From NCBI GenBank assembly GCA_026993645.1, contig JALWSQ010000293.1, positions 1 to 34,579 of the forward strand: a stretch of DNA of 34,579 nt, given 5' to 3'. A model generated the notes under the pieces. That model saw only the letters and a program-made list of their open reading frames with translations, was not told where the DNA came from and did no database searches. The position numbers and the translations under genes are program-made. Each line of letters opens with the position of its first letter. The stretch's first letter is position 1. The stretch is from Thiohalobacter sp. (lineage in GTDB: Bacteria; Pseudomonadota; Gammaproteobacteria; Thiohalobacterales; Thiohalobacteraceae). Positions 23,401 through 30,894 of this stretch are shown here, in pieces.

Positions 23401-23703
23401 ATCGCGCTGGCCGGCATCATCGTGCGCAACTCCATCCTGCTGGTGGATTTCATCCGGGAACAGGTGGCCGAGGGGGTGCCGATTGAGCAGGCGGTGATCC
23501 GCTCGGCCATGGTCAGGGCCCGGCCCATCCTGCTCACCGGCCTGGCGGCCATGCTGGGGGCCCTGTTCATCCTCGACGATCCCATCTTCAGCGGCCTGGC
23601 GATCTCGCTGCTGTTCGGGATCCTGGTCTCCACCCTGCTGACCCTGGTGGTCATACCGGTCATGTACTATGCGCTGTTCCGGCACCGTGCCCGCGGGGCC
23701 TGA
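20479..23703 (+). CDS. RND-family efflux pump permease (AcrB-type)
   Basis: 1074 aa, the usual size. It is a proton-driven inner-membrane transporter that exports substrates through the adaptor encoded just upstream. The N-terminal helix and porter domain (FPGATAREVEHLVTTSAEQVLSEI) lead to the first helix bundle with GILVDDAIVIVENIHRH, carrying the paired aspartates of the proton relay. A second porter domain and helix bundle follow (GIVDVDDSIEAEAPRR; TSMIGMIALAGIIVRNSILLVDFIREQ). The start overlaps the adaptor stop by 4 bp. The DD motif in helix 4 groups it with proton-driven RND pumps, but the divergent porter sequence does not reveal the substrate. The RND operon and the downstream LysR gene are co-directional, separated by 141 bp. 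Confidence 0.94.
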   Translation: MSDIVGFSGAVARRFLHSQVTPLLALLGLLLGVFAVVVTPREEDPQIDVTFANVFIPFPGATAREVEHLVTTSAEQVLSEIKGIKHIYSQSRPGMAVLTVQYKVGEDRTQAIVRLYNAIFSNRDWLPANLGTLRPLIKPMGIDDVPIVTLTLWRRDGQGGAYELGQVAHALEAELKRIPGTRKIYTIGAPARTVRIILDPARLAAHGIALDDLERALRTANQAGDSGALVRDDHEIRVRAGTFLGSADEVAGLVVGVAEGHPVYLRDVARVQLGPDVPDQYVWLGTGPAAAAKGIHARGRFPAVTIAVGKKPGTNAVTIAEAVIKRFQQLRGIYVPDGIEMTVTRDYGVTADQKAEKLIHKLIFATASVVVLVFFALGWREAFIVGTAVLVTLAITLFASWAWGFTLNRVSLFALIFSIGILVDDAIVIVENIHRHHMMGDRSLAEAIPLAVDEVGGPTILATFTVIVALLPMAFVTGLMGPYMSPIPINASIGMLISLAVAMVVTPWLTYQVLRHHRVPVPAEGEEYPRGRMQGLLAGMLGPFLDQPGSRRARHLLALVVLVLILGALSLVGVRLVILKMLPFDNKSEFQVVVDMPEGTSLERTNRVLGELARYIATVPEVTDYEVYAGTASPVSFNGLVRQYYLRRAPNLGDIQVNLLDKHRRSRKSHAIASAMRAPLTAIARSYHATIKIVEVPPGPPVLSPIVAEIYGPDYAGQMQVARQVRALFEQTPGIVDVDDSIEAEAPRRLLRVDRSRAALYGVSQAEVVRTLHSLLSGEDVTYLHDADAKYAVPLRLELPPADKARLDDVLNLRIRGAGGSLVPLRDLVRVRRDHREHAILHKDLLPVVLVTGDMAGAIDSPLYGMFDLVGKLRHQVLAAGETLRQTFISPPDNPYRYSLKWDGEWQVTYETFRDMGIAYAVGLVLIYLLVVAQFHSYLTPLVIMLPIPLTVIGVMPGHALLHAPFTATSMIGMIALAGIIVRNSILLVDFIREQVAEGVPIEQAVIRSAMVRARPILLTGLAAMLGALFILDDPIFSGLAISLLFGILVSTLLTLVVIPVMYYALFRHRARGA

Positions 23704-23754
23704 GCACGGCCGCGCCCGCTGAGAGGCGACTGCGTCAGGCGCAATACACTCATC

Positions 23755-23769
23755 AAAATATTTTATAAT
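23755..23769 (+). promoter_or_regulatory. Consensus -10 and AT palindrome before the LysR gene
   Basis: A perfect TATAAT (23764-23769) overlaps by one base the palindrome AAAATATTTT (23755-23764). No good -35 lies 16-18 bp upstream (GCAATA at 17 bp). An operator over the -10 would suit the negative autoregulation common for LysR genes. The leader would be about 70 nt. Confidence 0.5.
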
Positions 23770-23844
23770 CGGTCGCCAAGCTGCTAGGATGGCGGCCGGC
23801 GGCGGGACCACGGATGGTTTCCAACCGGACGGGTGACGAGGGCA

Positions 23845-24783
23845 ATGGCGGATCGACGACTCCAGGTGTTCCACACGGTGGCCCGGCTGCTGAGCTTCAC
23901 CAAGGCGGCCGAGACCCTGCACATGACTCAGCCGGCAGTGACCTTCCAGGTCCGCCAGTTGGAGGAGCATTTCAATACCCGGCTGTTCGACCGCACCCAC
24001 AACCGTATCAGCCTGACCGAGGCCGGCCGCTGCGTCTACCAGTACGCGGATCGCATCTTCGACCTCTACGGCCAGATGGAGAACGCGGTGCGCGAGCTGA
24101 CCGGCGAGATCAGCGGGACCCTGCTCATCGGCGCCAGCACCACCATCGCCGAGTACATGCTGCCGGCGTTGCTCGGTGACTTCCGCCTCAAGTATCCCGA
24201 CGTGGATGTGCAGCTCAAGGTCTCCAACACCGAGGGCATCGTCACCATGGTCGAGAACAACGACATCGACCTGGGGGTGGTGGAGGCGCCGGTGATGAAC
24301 AAGAACCTGGCGGTGGCCACCTGCCGCATGGACCAGCTGGTGGCCATCGTGCCACCCAGCCATCCCCTGGCCGGCCAGCCCCGGGTGGCGGTGCACGAGC
24401 TGCTGAAATATCCCTATATCTGCCGCGAGGAGGGGTCGGGGACCCGCGAGGTGATCTCCGAGTACCTGCAACGCTGCGGGGTGGACCTGGGCGAGGTGCA
24501 CGTGTGCATGGAGCTGGGCAGCCCCGAGTCCATCAAGGGCGCGGTGGAGGCGGGCATGGGGGTGTCCATCGTCTCCCGCGCCACCATCCACAAGGAGCTG
24601 CGGCTGGGCACCCTGGAGGCACTGCAGCTGGAGCCCTTGCTGGAACGGCCCTTCTCCTTCGTCCACCAGAAGCAGAAGTTCCGCCACCGGGCCATGGACG
24701 AGCTGCTGGAATTTGCGCGCCAGTATTGCGAAGATCATGCCGATGCCGGGTCCGCCGGCATCCCGCCCGCCCATGGCGGATGA
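23845..24783 (+). CDS. LysR-family transcriptional regulator
   Basis: 312 aa from the ATG at 23845 (MADRRLQVFH); the ORF-track GTG four codons upstream has no ribosome site. The winged-helix DNA-binding domain spans residues 1-60 (LLSFTKAAETLHMTQPAVTFQVRQLEEHF). The effector domain starts near ISGTLLIGASTTIAEYMLPALL and includes REEGSGTREVISEYL, a motif shared with CbbR-like and related regulators. Target genes are unknown; candidates are the adjacent RND operon or the genes downstream. The 3' end overlaps the next small gene by 11 bp, so the two are translationally coupled. It lacks a divergently transcribed partner. Confidence 0.93.
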   Translation: MADRRLQVFHTVARLLSFTKAAETLHMTQPAVTFQVRQLEEHFNTRLFDRTHNRISLTEAGRCVYQYADRIFDLYGQMENAVRELTGEISGTLLIGASTTIAEYMLPALLGDFRLKYPDVDVQLKVSNTEGIVTMVENNDIDLGVVEAPVMNKNLAVATCRMDQLVAIVPPSHPLAGQPRVAVHELLKYPYICREEGSGTREVISEYLQRCGVDLGEVHVCMELGSPESIKGAVEAGMGVSIVSRATIHKELRLGTLEALQLEPLLERPFSFVHQKQKFRHRAMDELLEFARQYCEDHADAGSAGIPPAHGG

Positions 24784-25150
24784 GGCCCAGGAACTGCTGC
24801 GCCTGTTCCGGCGCCTGGGGGAGCGGGACCGGCACGCGTTGCTGGCGTTCGCCGCCTTCCTCGCCGGGGCGGAGGGCCCGGCGGCCACGCCGGCCCCGCC
24901 CGACCGGCGGGCGGTGGTGCCGGAACCGGAGTCCATCCCGCGGCCCGACCAGGAATCGGTGGTGCAGGCGGTCAAGCGCCTGGCCCGGACCTATCCCATG
25001 CTGAACCGGCAGAAGATGCTGAACGAGACCTCCGCCCTGGTGACCCAGCACGTGGTCGAGGGCCGGCCCGCGGCCGAGGTGATCGACGACCTGGAGGCCC
25101 TGTTTCGGGAACGTTATCGACGCCTGCGGGAGGCGACCGGCGATGACTGA
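24773..25150 (+). CDS. Small conserved-looking protein of unknown function, coupled to the LysR gene
   Basis: 125 aa from the ATG at 24773, which overlaps the LysR stop by 11 bp; an ATG at 24737 is the alternative, and neither has a clear ribosome site, as expected for coupling. I do not recognise the family. Three parts are visible: an N-terminal helix (EAQELLRLFRRLGERDRHALLAF), a Pro/Ala-rich linker (about residues 33-57), and a charged helical C-terminal part (VVQAVKRLARTYPMLNRQKM, VIDDLEALFRERYRRLREA). No signal peptide, membrane helix, cysteine or metal motif is seen. It could be a partner or co-regulator of the LysR protein; that is a guess from the overlap only. Confidence 0.75.
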   Translation: MADEAQELLRLFRRLGERDRHALLAFAAFLAGAEGPAATPAPPDRRAVVPEPESIPRPDQESVVQAVKRLARTYPMLNRQKMLNETSALVTQHVVEGRPAAEVIDDLEALFRERYRRLREATGDD

Positions 25151-25180
25151 AGCGGTGGCGGTGGCAGGAGGCCTCTGACC

Positions 25181-26266
25181 ATGGAATTCCTGCGGCGCTG
25201 GTTCCAGCGCTATTTCTCCGATCCCCAGGTCATCATCCTGGCCCTGTTGCTCCTGGTCGGGTTCGTCGTCGTCATCACCCTGGGCGACATGCTGGCACCG
25301 GTGCTGGCCGGCATCGTCATCGCCTACCTGCTGGACGGCCTGGTCACGCGCCTGGAGTCCTGGCGGGTGCCGCGCCTGGTGGCGGCGGTGAGCGTCTTCC
25401 TGCTGTTCATGCTGGTGGTGTTGCTGTTGCTGTTCGGCCTCATCCCGCGCCTGTCCCACCAGCTGACCCAGCTGGTGCACCAGTTGCCGGACATGGTGGG
25501 CAAGGGCCAGCAGCTGCTGAACCGGCTGCCGCAACGCTACCCGGATTTCGTCACCCAGGAGCAGGTGGCCGAGATCGCCCAGGCCATCCGCACCGAACTG
25601 CTGAGCTATGGTCAGCGGATGGTGTCCCTGTCCCTGGCGTCCCTGCTCAACCTCATCGCGGTGCTGGTCTATCTCATCCTGGTGCCGGTGCTGGTGTTCT
25701 TCTTCCTCAAGGACAAGTACCGCATCCTGGCCTGGGTCGGTGCCTACCTGCCGCGGGATCGGGCCCTGGCGACCCGGGTCTGGGCCGATGTCAACCGGCA
25801 GATCGCCAACTACGTGCGCGGCAAGGTGTGGGAGATCTTCATCGTCGGCGGGGTCACCTACGTCACCTTCCATGTCATGGGCATCCAGTACGCCATTCTG
25901 CTCAGCACCCTGGTCGGCCTGTCGGTGATCGTTCCCTACATCGGTGCCGCCGCGGTCACGGTTCCGGTGGCCCTGATCGCCTGGTTCCAGTGGGGCTGGA
26001 GCAGCGATTTCGCCTACATCCTCGTGGCCTATGCCATCATCCAGGCGCTGGACGGCAATGTGCTGGTACCGCTGCTGTTCTCCGAGGTGGTCAACCTGCA
26101 CCCGGTGGCCATCATCGTGGCGGTGCTGGTGTTCGGTGGCATCTGGGGCATCTGGGGGGTGTTCTTCGCCATTCCCCTGGCGACCCTGGTGCAGGCGGTG
26201 CTCAAGGCCTGGCCGCGCCGGGTGGCGACCGAGGGCCAGCTGCCGGGGCCGACCGCCGGCGATTAG
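25181..26266 (+). CDS. AI-2E/PerM-family membrane protein
   Basis: 361 aa from the ATG at 25181 with AGGAGG 9 nt upstream. It is a polytopic inner-membrane protein of about eight helices: VIILALLLLVGFVVVITLGDMLAPVLAGIVIAYLL at the N-terminus, then an amphipathic middle region, then the conserved C-terminal helices (LVGLSVIVPYIGAAAVTVPVALIAWFQWG, IIVAVLVFGGIWGIWGVFFAIPLA). Family members include TqsA (AI-2 export) and Na+/H+ antiporters; E. coli PerM near bepA and bcp is the closest context match, and its function is unclear. Its stop overlaps the convergent phoH stop by 2 bp (TTAG). Confidence 0.88.
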   Translation: MEFLRRWFQRYFSDPQVIILALLLLVGFVVVITLGDMLAPVLAGIVIAYLLDGLVTRLESWRVPRLVAAVSVFLLFMLVVLLLLFGLIPRLSHQLTQLVHQLPDMVGKGQQLLNRLPQRYPDFVTQEQVAEIAQAIRTELLSYGQRMVSLSLASLLNLIAVLVYLILVPVLVFFFLKDKYRILAWVGAYLPRDRALATRVWADVNRQIANYVRGKVWEIFIVGGVTYVTFHVMGIQYAILLSTLVGLSVIVPYIGAAAVTVPVALIAWFQWGWSSDFAYILVAYAIIQALDGNVLVPLLFSEVVNLHPVAIIVAVLVFGGIWGIWGVFFAIPLATLVQAVLKAWPRRVATEGQLPGPTAGD

Positions 26267-27693
26267 AGTCGCACCGAGGCGAAATCCGCCAGCCGCGAGC
26301 GCTCGCCCTGGACCAGGGTCACGTGGCCGCTGTGGTCCCAGTCCTTGAAGCGATCCACCACGTAGGTGAGCCCGGAGGTGGTCTCGGTCAGGTAGGGGGT
26401 GTCGATCTGGGCGATGTTGCCCAGGCAGACCACCTTGGTCCCGGGCCCGGCCCGGGTGACCAGGGTCTTCATCTGCTTGGAGGTCAGGTTCTGCGCCTCG
26501 TCCAGGATCAGGAAGCGGTTGAGGAAGGTGCGTCCGCGCATGAAGTTGACCGAGTGGATGCGGATGCGGTTCTGCAACAGGTCGTTGGTGGCCGCCCGGC
26601 CCCAGTCGCCGCCGCTGTCGGTGCGGGTCAGGACCTCCAGGTTGTCGCGCAGGGCACCCATCCAGGGGCCCATCTTCTCCTCCTCGGTGCCGGGCAGGAA
26701 GCCGATGTCCTCGCCCAGGGGCACGGTGACCCGGGTCATGACGATTTCCGCGTAGCGGCGCTCGTCCAGGGTCTGGGCCAGGGCTGCGGCCAGGGTCAGC
26801 AGGGTCTTGCCGGTACCGGCCATGCCCATGATGGTGACGAAGTCGACCTCCGGATCCATGAGCAGGTTGAGGGCGAAGTTCTGTTGCCGGTTGCGGGCAT
26901 TGATGCCCCACACCGTATGACTGGCCTTGCGGTAGTCGCGGGCCACCTCGAGCACGGCGCCTTCCGCCTCCACCCTGCGCACCAGGGCCTCGAACGTCCG
27001 GTCCCCGCCCAGGTAGACACACTGGTTGGGGAACCAGTCGCGGGTGAGCGGTCCCCGCACCCGGTAGAAGGTCCGGTCGTCCTGCTGCCAGGAGTCCAGC
27101 CGGTCACCGTGCCGTTCCCAGAAGTCGGCCGGCAGTTCCAGCAGGCCGGAGTAGAGCAGGTCGACGTCGTCGAGCACCCGGTCGCTGTAATAGTCCTCGG
27201 CATGGAGCCCGAGCACCGCTGCCTTGACCCGCAGGTTGATGTCCTTGGACACCAGGGTCACCCGGGTCCCGGGCCGGTCCCGTTGCAGGGCCAGTGCCGT
27301 GGCGAGGATGCTGTTGTCCGGCTTGTTGCCGGGCATGGGCGCGGGCAGCTCATGGTGCAGGGGCCGGGTCTGGATGAACAGCAGGCCGCTGTGTTCCGGC
27401 GGGTGGTCACGCTTGAGCAGGGCGCGGGCCAGGGGGATGCCCTGTTCGATCTCCTCGTGGCTGGCCTGGCTGGTGAGTTCGTCCAGGAAGCGGTTGACCT
27501 GGCGCACGTTGCGGGCCACCTCGGTGAGCCCCTTCTTGGCCGCGTCCAGCTCCTCGAGCACCGCCATGGGCAGGAAGACATCGTGCTCGTGGAAGCGGAA
27601 GAGGGCGGTGGGGTCGTGCATCAGGACGTTGGTGTCCAGCACGAACAGCCGCCGTCCACCCGCGGCCGGGCCGGCGCCGGTCCCGGCCGTCAC
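26263..27693 (-). CDS. PhoH-like ATPase with N-terminal PIN domain (PhoH2 type)
   Basis: 476 aa from a GTG at 27691-27693 that overlaps the bcp stop (GTGA), the usual coupled arrangement; the ORF-track start at 27882 lies inside bcp. Residues about 15-150 are a PIN ribonuclease domain (RLFVLDTNVLMHD, LPMAVLEELDAAKKG, DNSILATAL, LVSKDINLRVKA, giving the acidic quartet). Residues about 270-470 are the PhoH ATPase with Walker A GMAGTGKT (near 290) and Walker B FLILDEAQN (near 395). PIN-PhoH proteins act as RNA helicase/ribonucleases in vitro; the cellular role is unclear. No antitoxin-like partner gene sits upstream; bcp does. Confidence 0.93.
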   Translation of the reverse strand: MTAGTGAGPAAGGRRLFVLDTNVLMHDPTALFRFHEHDVFLPMAVLEELDAAKKGLTEVARNVRQVNRFLDELTSQASHEEIEQGIPLARALLKRDHPPEHSGLLFIQTRPLHHELPAPMPGNKPDNSILATALALQRDRPGTRVTLVSKDINLRVKAAVLGLHAEDYYSDRVLDDVDLLYSGLLELPADFWERHGDRLDSWQQDDRTFYRVRGPLTRDWFPNQCVYLGGDRTFEALVRRVEAEGAVLEVARDYRKASHTVWGINARNRQQNFALNLLMDPEVDFVTIMGMAGTGKTLLTLAAALAQTLDERRYAEIVMTRVTVPLGEDIGFLPGTEEEKMGPWMGALRDNLEVLTRTDSGGDWGRAATNDLLQNRIRIHSVNFMRGRTFLNRFLILDEAQNLTSKQMKTLVTRAGPGTKVVCLGNIAQIDTPYLTETTSGLTYVVDRFKDWDHSGHVTLVQGERSRLADFASVRL

Positions 27694-28178
27694 CGATCCT
27701 GGCCGTCCTTGCCCAGGTTGCGTACCGCCTCCAGCACCTCCTCCGCGTGGCCCTTGACCTTCACCTTGCGCCATTCCTGGCGCAGCACGCCCTGTTCGTC
27801 GATGAGGAAGGTGCTGCGCTCGATGCCCATCACCTTGCGCCCGTACATGTTCTTTTCCCGCATCACGTCGTAGCGCCGGCACACCTTCTCGTCGCTGTCG
27901 GACAGCAGGTGGAAGGGGAAGCCCTGCTTGTCGCGGAAGCGTTCGTGGGCGGCCAGGCTGTCGCGCGAGACCCCCAGCACCACCGCGCCGTTGCGCCGGA
28001 AGCGGTTGTACAGATCGCGGAAGTTCTGGCCCTCCGTGGTGCAGCCGGGGGTGTTGTCCCGGGGGTAGAAGTAGAGCACGACCTTCTTGCCGCGCAGATC
28101 GGACAAGCGGATCTCCTGGTCGCCGGTGGCGGGCAGGCGGAAGTCGGGGGCCTTGCGTCCGATACGGGGTCTCGTCAT
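27690..28178 (-). CDS. bcp: Thiol peroxidase of the Bcp/PrxQ family
   Basis: 162 aa from the ATG at 28178 with AGGAGG 9 nt upstream; the ORF-track start lies 15 codons earlier. It reduces hydrogen peroxide and organic peroxides with thioredoxin or a similar donor. The peroxidatic Cys46 lies in FYPRDNTPGCTTEGQNF. The usual resolving cysteine five residues later (Cys50 in E. coli Bcp) is a glutamine, and the alternative position in the next helices (HERFRDKQGF) is arginine, so it looks like a one-Cys type unless Cys100 (EKVCRRYD) serves. It ends in a GTGA overlap with the phoH-type gene and follows gcvR by 16 bp, a common gammaproteobacterial pairing. Confidence 0.94.
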   Translation of the reverse strand: MTRPRIGRKAPDFRLPATGDQEIRLSDLRGKKVVLYFYPRDNTPGCTTEGQNFRDLYNRFRRNGAVVLGVSRDSLAAHERFRDKQGFPFHLLSDSDEKVCRRYDVMREKNMYGRKVMGIERSTFLIDEQGVLRQEWRKVKVKGHAEEVLEAVRNLGKDGQDR

Positions 28179-28194
28179 GGCATGTGCCTCCTTG

Positions 28195-28749
28195 TCAGCC
28201 CTTGAGCGGTTCCATGACCGCATCCAGGTTGAGTTGATCGCAGAAGTCCATGAATTCGTCGCGCAGGGCCGCGATGTGGATCTCGGCGGGCACCTCGATC
28301 ACCAGGTGGACGGCGAACATGGGGGTGCCGGTGTGGGCGGCGGCATAGGTGGTGGTGGTGAGATCCTGGATGTTGATGCCGCGCCCGGAGAAGAAGCTCG
28401 CCAGGTTGTGGACGATGCCGGGATGGTCCAGCGACACCACCTCCACCGCGTAGGGCAGCAGGGCGCCACGCGCCTCCACCGGCTCGGTCCGCCGGGCGGT
28501 GATGGTCATGTCCAGCTGCCGGGCCAGGTTGGGCAGCTGGTCCTCCAGCTTGCTCAGGGTGTTCCAGTTGCCGGCCACCAGCAGGATCACCGCGAAGTCC
28601 CCGCCCAGGACGGTCATGCGGCTGTCGGCGATGTTGCAGCCGGCCTCGAGTACGCAGCGGGACAGGGCATCCACCAGCCCCGGCCGGTCCTTGCCCAGCG
28701 CGGAGATCACCAGGGCATTGCGTGGCGGTGGGTTGGATGGCTGGGTCAT
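28195..28749 (-). CDS. gcvR: GcvR-like glycine cleavage system regulatory protein (two ACT domains)
   Basis: 184 aa from the ATG at 28749; the ORF track extends into the galT-type gene. Two ACT domains are visible: ALVISALGKDRPGLVDALSRCVLEAGCNIADSRMTVLGGDFAVILLV (about residues 14-60) and AVEVVSLDHPGIVHNLASFFSGRGINIQDLTTTTY (about 95-130). In E. coli, GcvR binds glycine and antagonises the activator GcvA. No gcvA or gcvTHP is present here, so the regulatory target is inferred only from family and from the gcvR-bcp / dapA neighbourhood, which matches E. coli except for the intervening galT-type gene. Confidence 0.9.
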   Translation of the reverse strand: MTQPSNPPPRNALVISALGKDRPGLVDALSRCVLEAGCNIADSRMTVLGGDFAVILLVAGNWNTLSKLEDQLPNLARQLDMTITARRTEPVEARGALLPYAVEVVSLDHPGIVHNLASFFSGRGINIQDLTTTTYAAAHTGTPMFAVHLVIEVPAEIHIAALRDEFMDFCDQLNLDAVMEPLKG

Positions 28750-28753
28750 GGGG

Positions 28754-29830
28754 TCAGATCTCCGCTGCCCGCAGCTGGGCCGCGGCCTGTTCCGGGCTGA
28801 TGGTGGTGACGAACAGGCCCGAGCCCAGCTCGAACCCGGTGGGGATGCTGGTGCGCGGGCAGATCTCCAGGTGCCAGTGGTAGCTGGCGTCGCAGTCGTC
28901 GTAGTCCTCCCCGCGCGGCAGGCTGTGCAGGAAATAGTTGTATTGGGCGCCGCCGATGACGGCATCGAGCCGCGCCATGGTGCGGCGCAGCACCCGCGCC
29001 AGGTCGCGCCGGTCGTCCTCGGTCAGGTCCAGGTAGCTGCTCTGGTGGCGCAGGGGCAGGATGTGCACCTCCCATTCGTAACGGCTGGCGAAGGGCTTGA
29101 TGGCGATGAAGCGTTCGCCGCGTTCCACCACGTACTGGCCCACGCTGATCCGGCGCCGGATCCGGCCGGACTCGCGGTCGTAGATGGTGGCCTCGAAGGT
29201 CAGCGCCTCGTCGATCAGCGAGCAGAAGATGCATTGGTGATGCTTGCGGTGATGGTTGCGGCTGTGGAACACCTCGTTGTAGAGGTTCTCCGGTACCACC
29301 GGCATGGCGATGATCTGGCTGTGGGTGTGGGCGATGCTGGCGCCGGCCGCCGGGCCGAAGTTCTTGAACACCAGGACGAAACGGATGCGGTTGTCGGAGC
29401 GGTACAGCTGTTCCATGCGCTCCCGGTAGACGCCGAGCAGGCCCGCCAGGTGCGCCTCCGACATCTCGTGCAGGGCGATGCCGTGCTGGGCATGGTCGAT
29501 GATCACCTCGTGCCGGCCATAGCCCTCGATGGCCTGCTGCAGGCCGAACACCAGGTTGCCGCTGGGGCTGTCCTCGCCCAGCACCGGGTAGAGGTTCTCC
29601 ACGATGCGCACGGCCCAGTCCGCTTCCGAGGGCCAGGCGCTGACCGTGGGCGGGGTCATGGACTCGTTGCCCTTGCAGAATGGGCACTGGGCGACGTGCT
29701 TGCGCGTGTCCCGCGGTGCCGGTGCCTCATCCTTGCGCGGGCGCATGGAACGGGCGGTGGCGACCAGCACGGATTCGCTGGGGACGATGGGGCTGATACG
29801 GATCTCGCGGATGGGTTTCTGGTCGGTCAT
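28754..29830 (-). CDS. GalT-type hexose-1-phosphate uridylyl/adenylyl-transferase (HIT superfamily)
   Basis: 358 aa. Galactose-1-phosphate uridylyltransferases swap UMP between UDP-glucose and galactose-1-phosphate through a uridylylated histidine. The catalytic motif HTHSQ (His168, His170, Gln172) is present, with a zinc-type CPFC (Cys49, Cys52) near the N-terminus and a second-domain CIFCSL. The C-terminal half carries HWHLEICPR, typical of the duplicated HIT fold. Because no galK, galE or galM is nearby, an ADP-glucose phosphorylase-like activity on glycogen intermediates is an equal possibility. It ends 4 bp before gcvR and is divergent from dapA, separating a pair adjacent in E. coli. 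Confidence 0.88.
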   Translation of the reverse strand: MTDQKPIREIRISPIVPSESVLVATARSMRPRKDEAPAPRDTRKHVAQCPFCKGNESMTPPTVSAWPSEADWAVRIVENLYPVLGEDSPSGNLVFGLQQAIEGYGRHEVIIDHAQHGIALHEMSEAHLAGLLGVYRERMEQLYRSDNRIRFVLVFKNFGPAAGASIAHTHSQIIAMPVVPENLYNEVFHSRNHHRKHHQCIFCSLIDEALTFEATIYDRESGRIRRRISVGQYVVERGERFIAIKPFASRYEWEVHILPLRHQSSYLDLTEDDRRDLARVLRRTMARLDAVIGGAQYNYFLHSLPRGEDYDDCDASYHWHLEICPRTSIPTGFELGSGLFVTTISPEQAAAQLRAAEI

Positions 29831-29919
29831 GGTTCGGATGGTCGCCGTCGGCCGGGGTCCCTAGGATACTTGAGGCGCGCGGCCCGGGCCACCCGGGGGC
29901 GAGCGTCCGGGGCCGGTTC

Positions 29920-29948
29920 TTGTCACCCCGGAGGGGGACCAGTACCAT
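29920..29948 (+). promoter_or_regulatory. Predicted sigma-70 promoter of dapA-bamC
   Basis: TTGTCA and TACCAT are separated by 17 bp (five and four matches of six). The start would be near 29955, leaving about 30 nt to the dapA ATG at 29985. Confidence 0.6.
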
Positions 29949-29984
29949 GTGTCCGGCGCGAAGGCCCGGTTCAGGAGTGGGAAG

Positions 29985-30860
29985 ATGTTCCACGGGAGTA
30001 TGGTGGCCCTGGTCACTCCCATGCGGGAGGACGGGGCGATAGACGACGACAGCCTGGCGCGGCTGGTGGAATTCCACATCGCCGAGGGCACCGACGCCAT
30101 CGTCGCGGTGGGGACCACCGGGGAATCCGCGACCCTGGACGAGGCCGAGCACTGCGAGCTGATCCGCCGCACGGTGGAGCTGGCGGCGGGCCGCATCCCG
30201 GTCATCGCCGGTACCGGCGCCAATTCCACCACCGAGGCCATCGATCTGACCCGCTGTGCCATGAAGGCGGGAGCGGATGCCTGCCTGCTGGTGACGCCCT
30301 ACTACAACAAGCCCACCCAGGAGGGCCTGTTCCAGCACCACCGGGCGGTGGCCGAGGCGGTACCCATCCCCCAGATCCTCTACAACGTGCCGGGCCGGAC
30401 CGCCTGCGACATGTTGCCCGAGACGGTGGAACGGCTGGCGCAGATCTCCAACATCATCGGCCTCAAGGAGGCCACCGGCGATCTGGAGCGGGCCCGGGAG
30501 CTGCTGGACCGCTGTGGCGACCGCATCGACCTGTTCAGCGGCGACGACGCCACGGCCCGCGAGTTCATGCTCATGGGCGGTCGCGGCGTCATCTCGGTGA
30601 CGGCCAACGTGGCCCCCCAGGCCATGCACCAGATGGCGGAGGCGGCCATCGCCGGGCGGCGGGAGGAGGCGGAGGCCATCGACGCCCGCCTGGCCGCCCT
30701 GCACCAGGCGCTGTTCGTGGAGTCCAACCCCATCCCGGTCAAGTGGGCACTGGCGGAGATGGGCCTGATCCCCCCGGGCATCCGGCTGCCGCTGACACCG
30801 CTGTCGGCCGCCTGCCAGGCGCCCGTACGCGCGGCGCTGGTCCAGGCGGGTGTGCTCTGA
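29985..30860 (+). CDS. dapA: 4-hydroxy-tetrahydrodipicolinate synthase
   Basis: 291 aa from the ATG at 29985 with GGAG 8 nt upstream; the ORF-track start 12 codons earlier would overlap the transcript start. DapA condenses pyruvate with aspartate semialdehyde in lysine and diaminopimelate synthesis. All key residues are at the E. coli positions: Lys161 (GLKEATGD) forms the Schiff base, with Tyr133 and Arg138 in YNVPGRT, Thr44/Thr45 in VGTTGES and Tyr107 in TPYYNKP. It is followed 34 bp later by bamC in the same direction, the conserved dapA-bamC order. The enzyme is cytoplasmic and usually tetrameric. Confidence 0.98.
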   Translation: MFHGSMVALVTPMREDGAIDDDSLARLVEFHIAEGTDAIVAVGTTGESATLDEAEHCELIRRTVELAAGRIPVIAGTGANSTTEAIDLTRCAMKAGADACLLVTPYYNKPTQEGLFQHHRAVAEAVPIPQILYNVPGRTACDMLPETVERLAQISNIIGLKEATGDLERARELLDRCGDRIDLFSGDDATAREFMLMGGRGVISVTANVAPQAMHQMAEAAIAGRREEAEAIDARLAALHQALFVESNPIPVKWALAEMGLIPPGIRLPLTPLSAACQAPVRAALVQAGVL

Positions 30861-30894
30861 GCCGCCGCCCCGACATGACAGAGACCCAGGCATC

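Noticed and set aside
24533-27022. 829-aa minus-strand ORF
   Set aside because: It crosses the LysR, small-protein, AI-2E and PhoH genes in a different frame and has low-complexity composition without any domain.
25828-27873. 681-aa plus-strand ORF
   Set aside because: It covers the end of the AI-2E gene and then runs antisense to the PhoH gene; composition is typical of a GC shadow.
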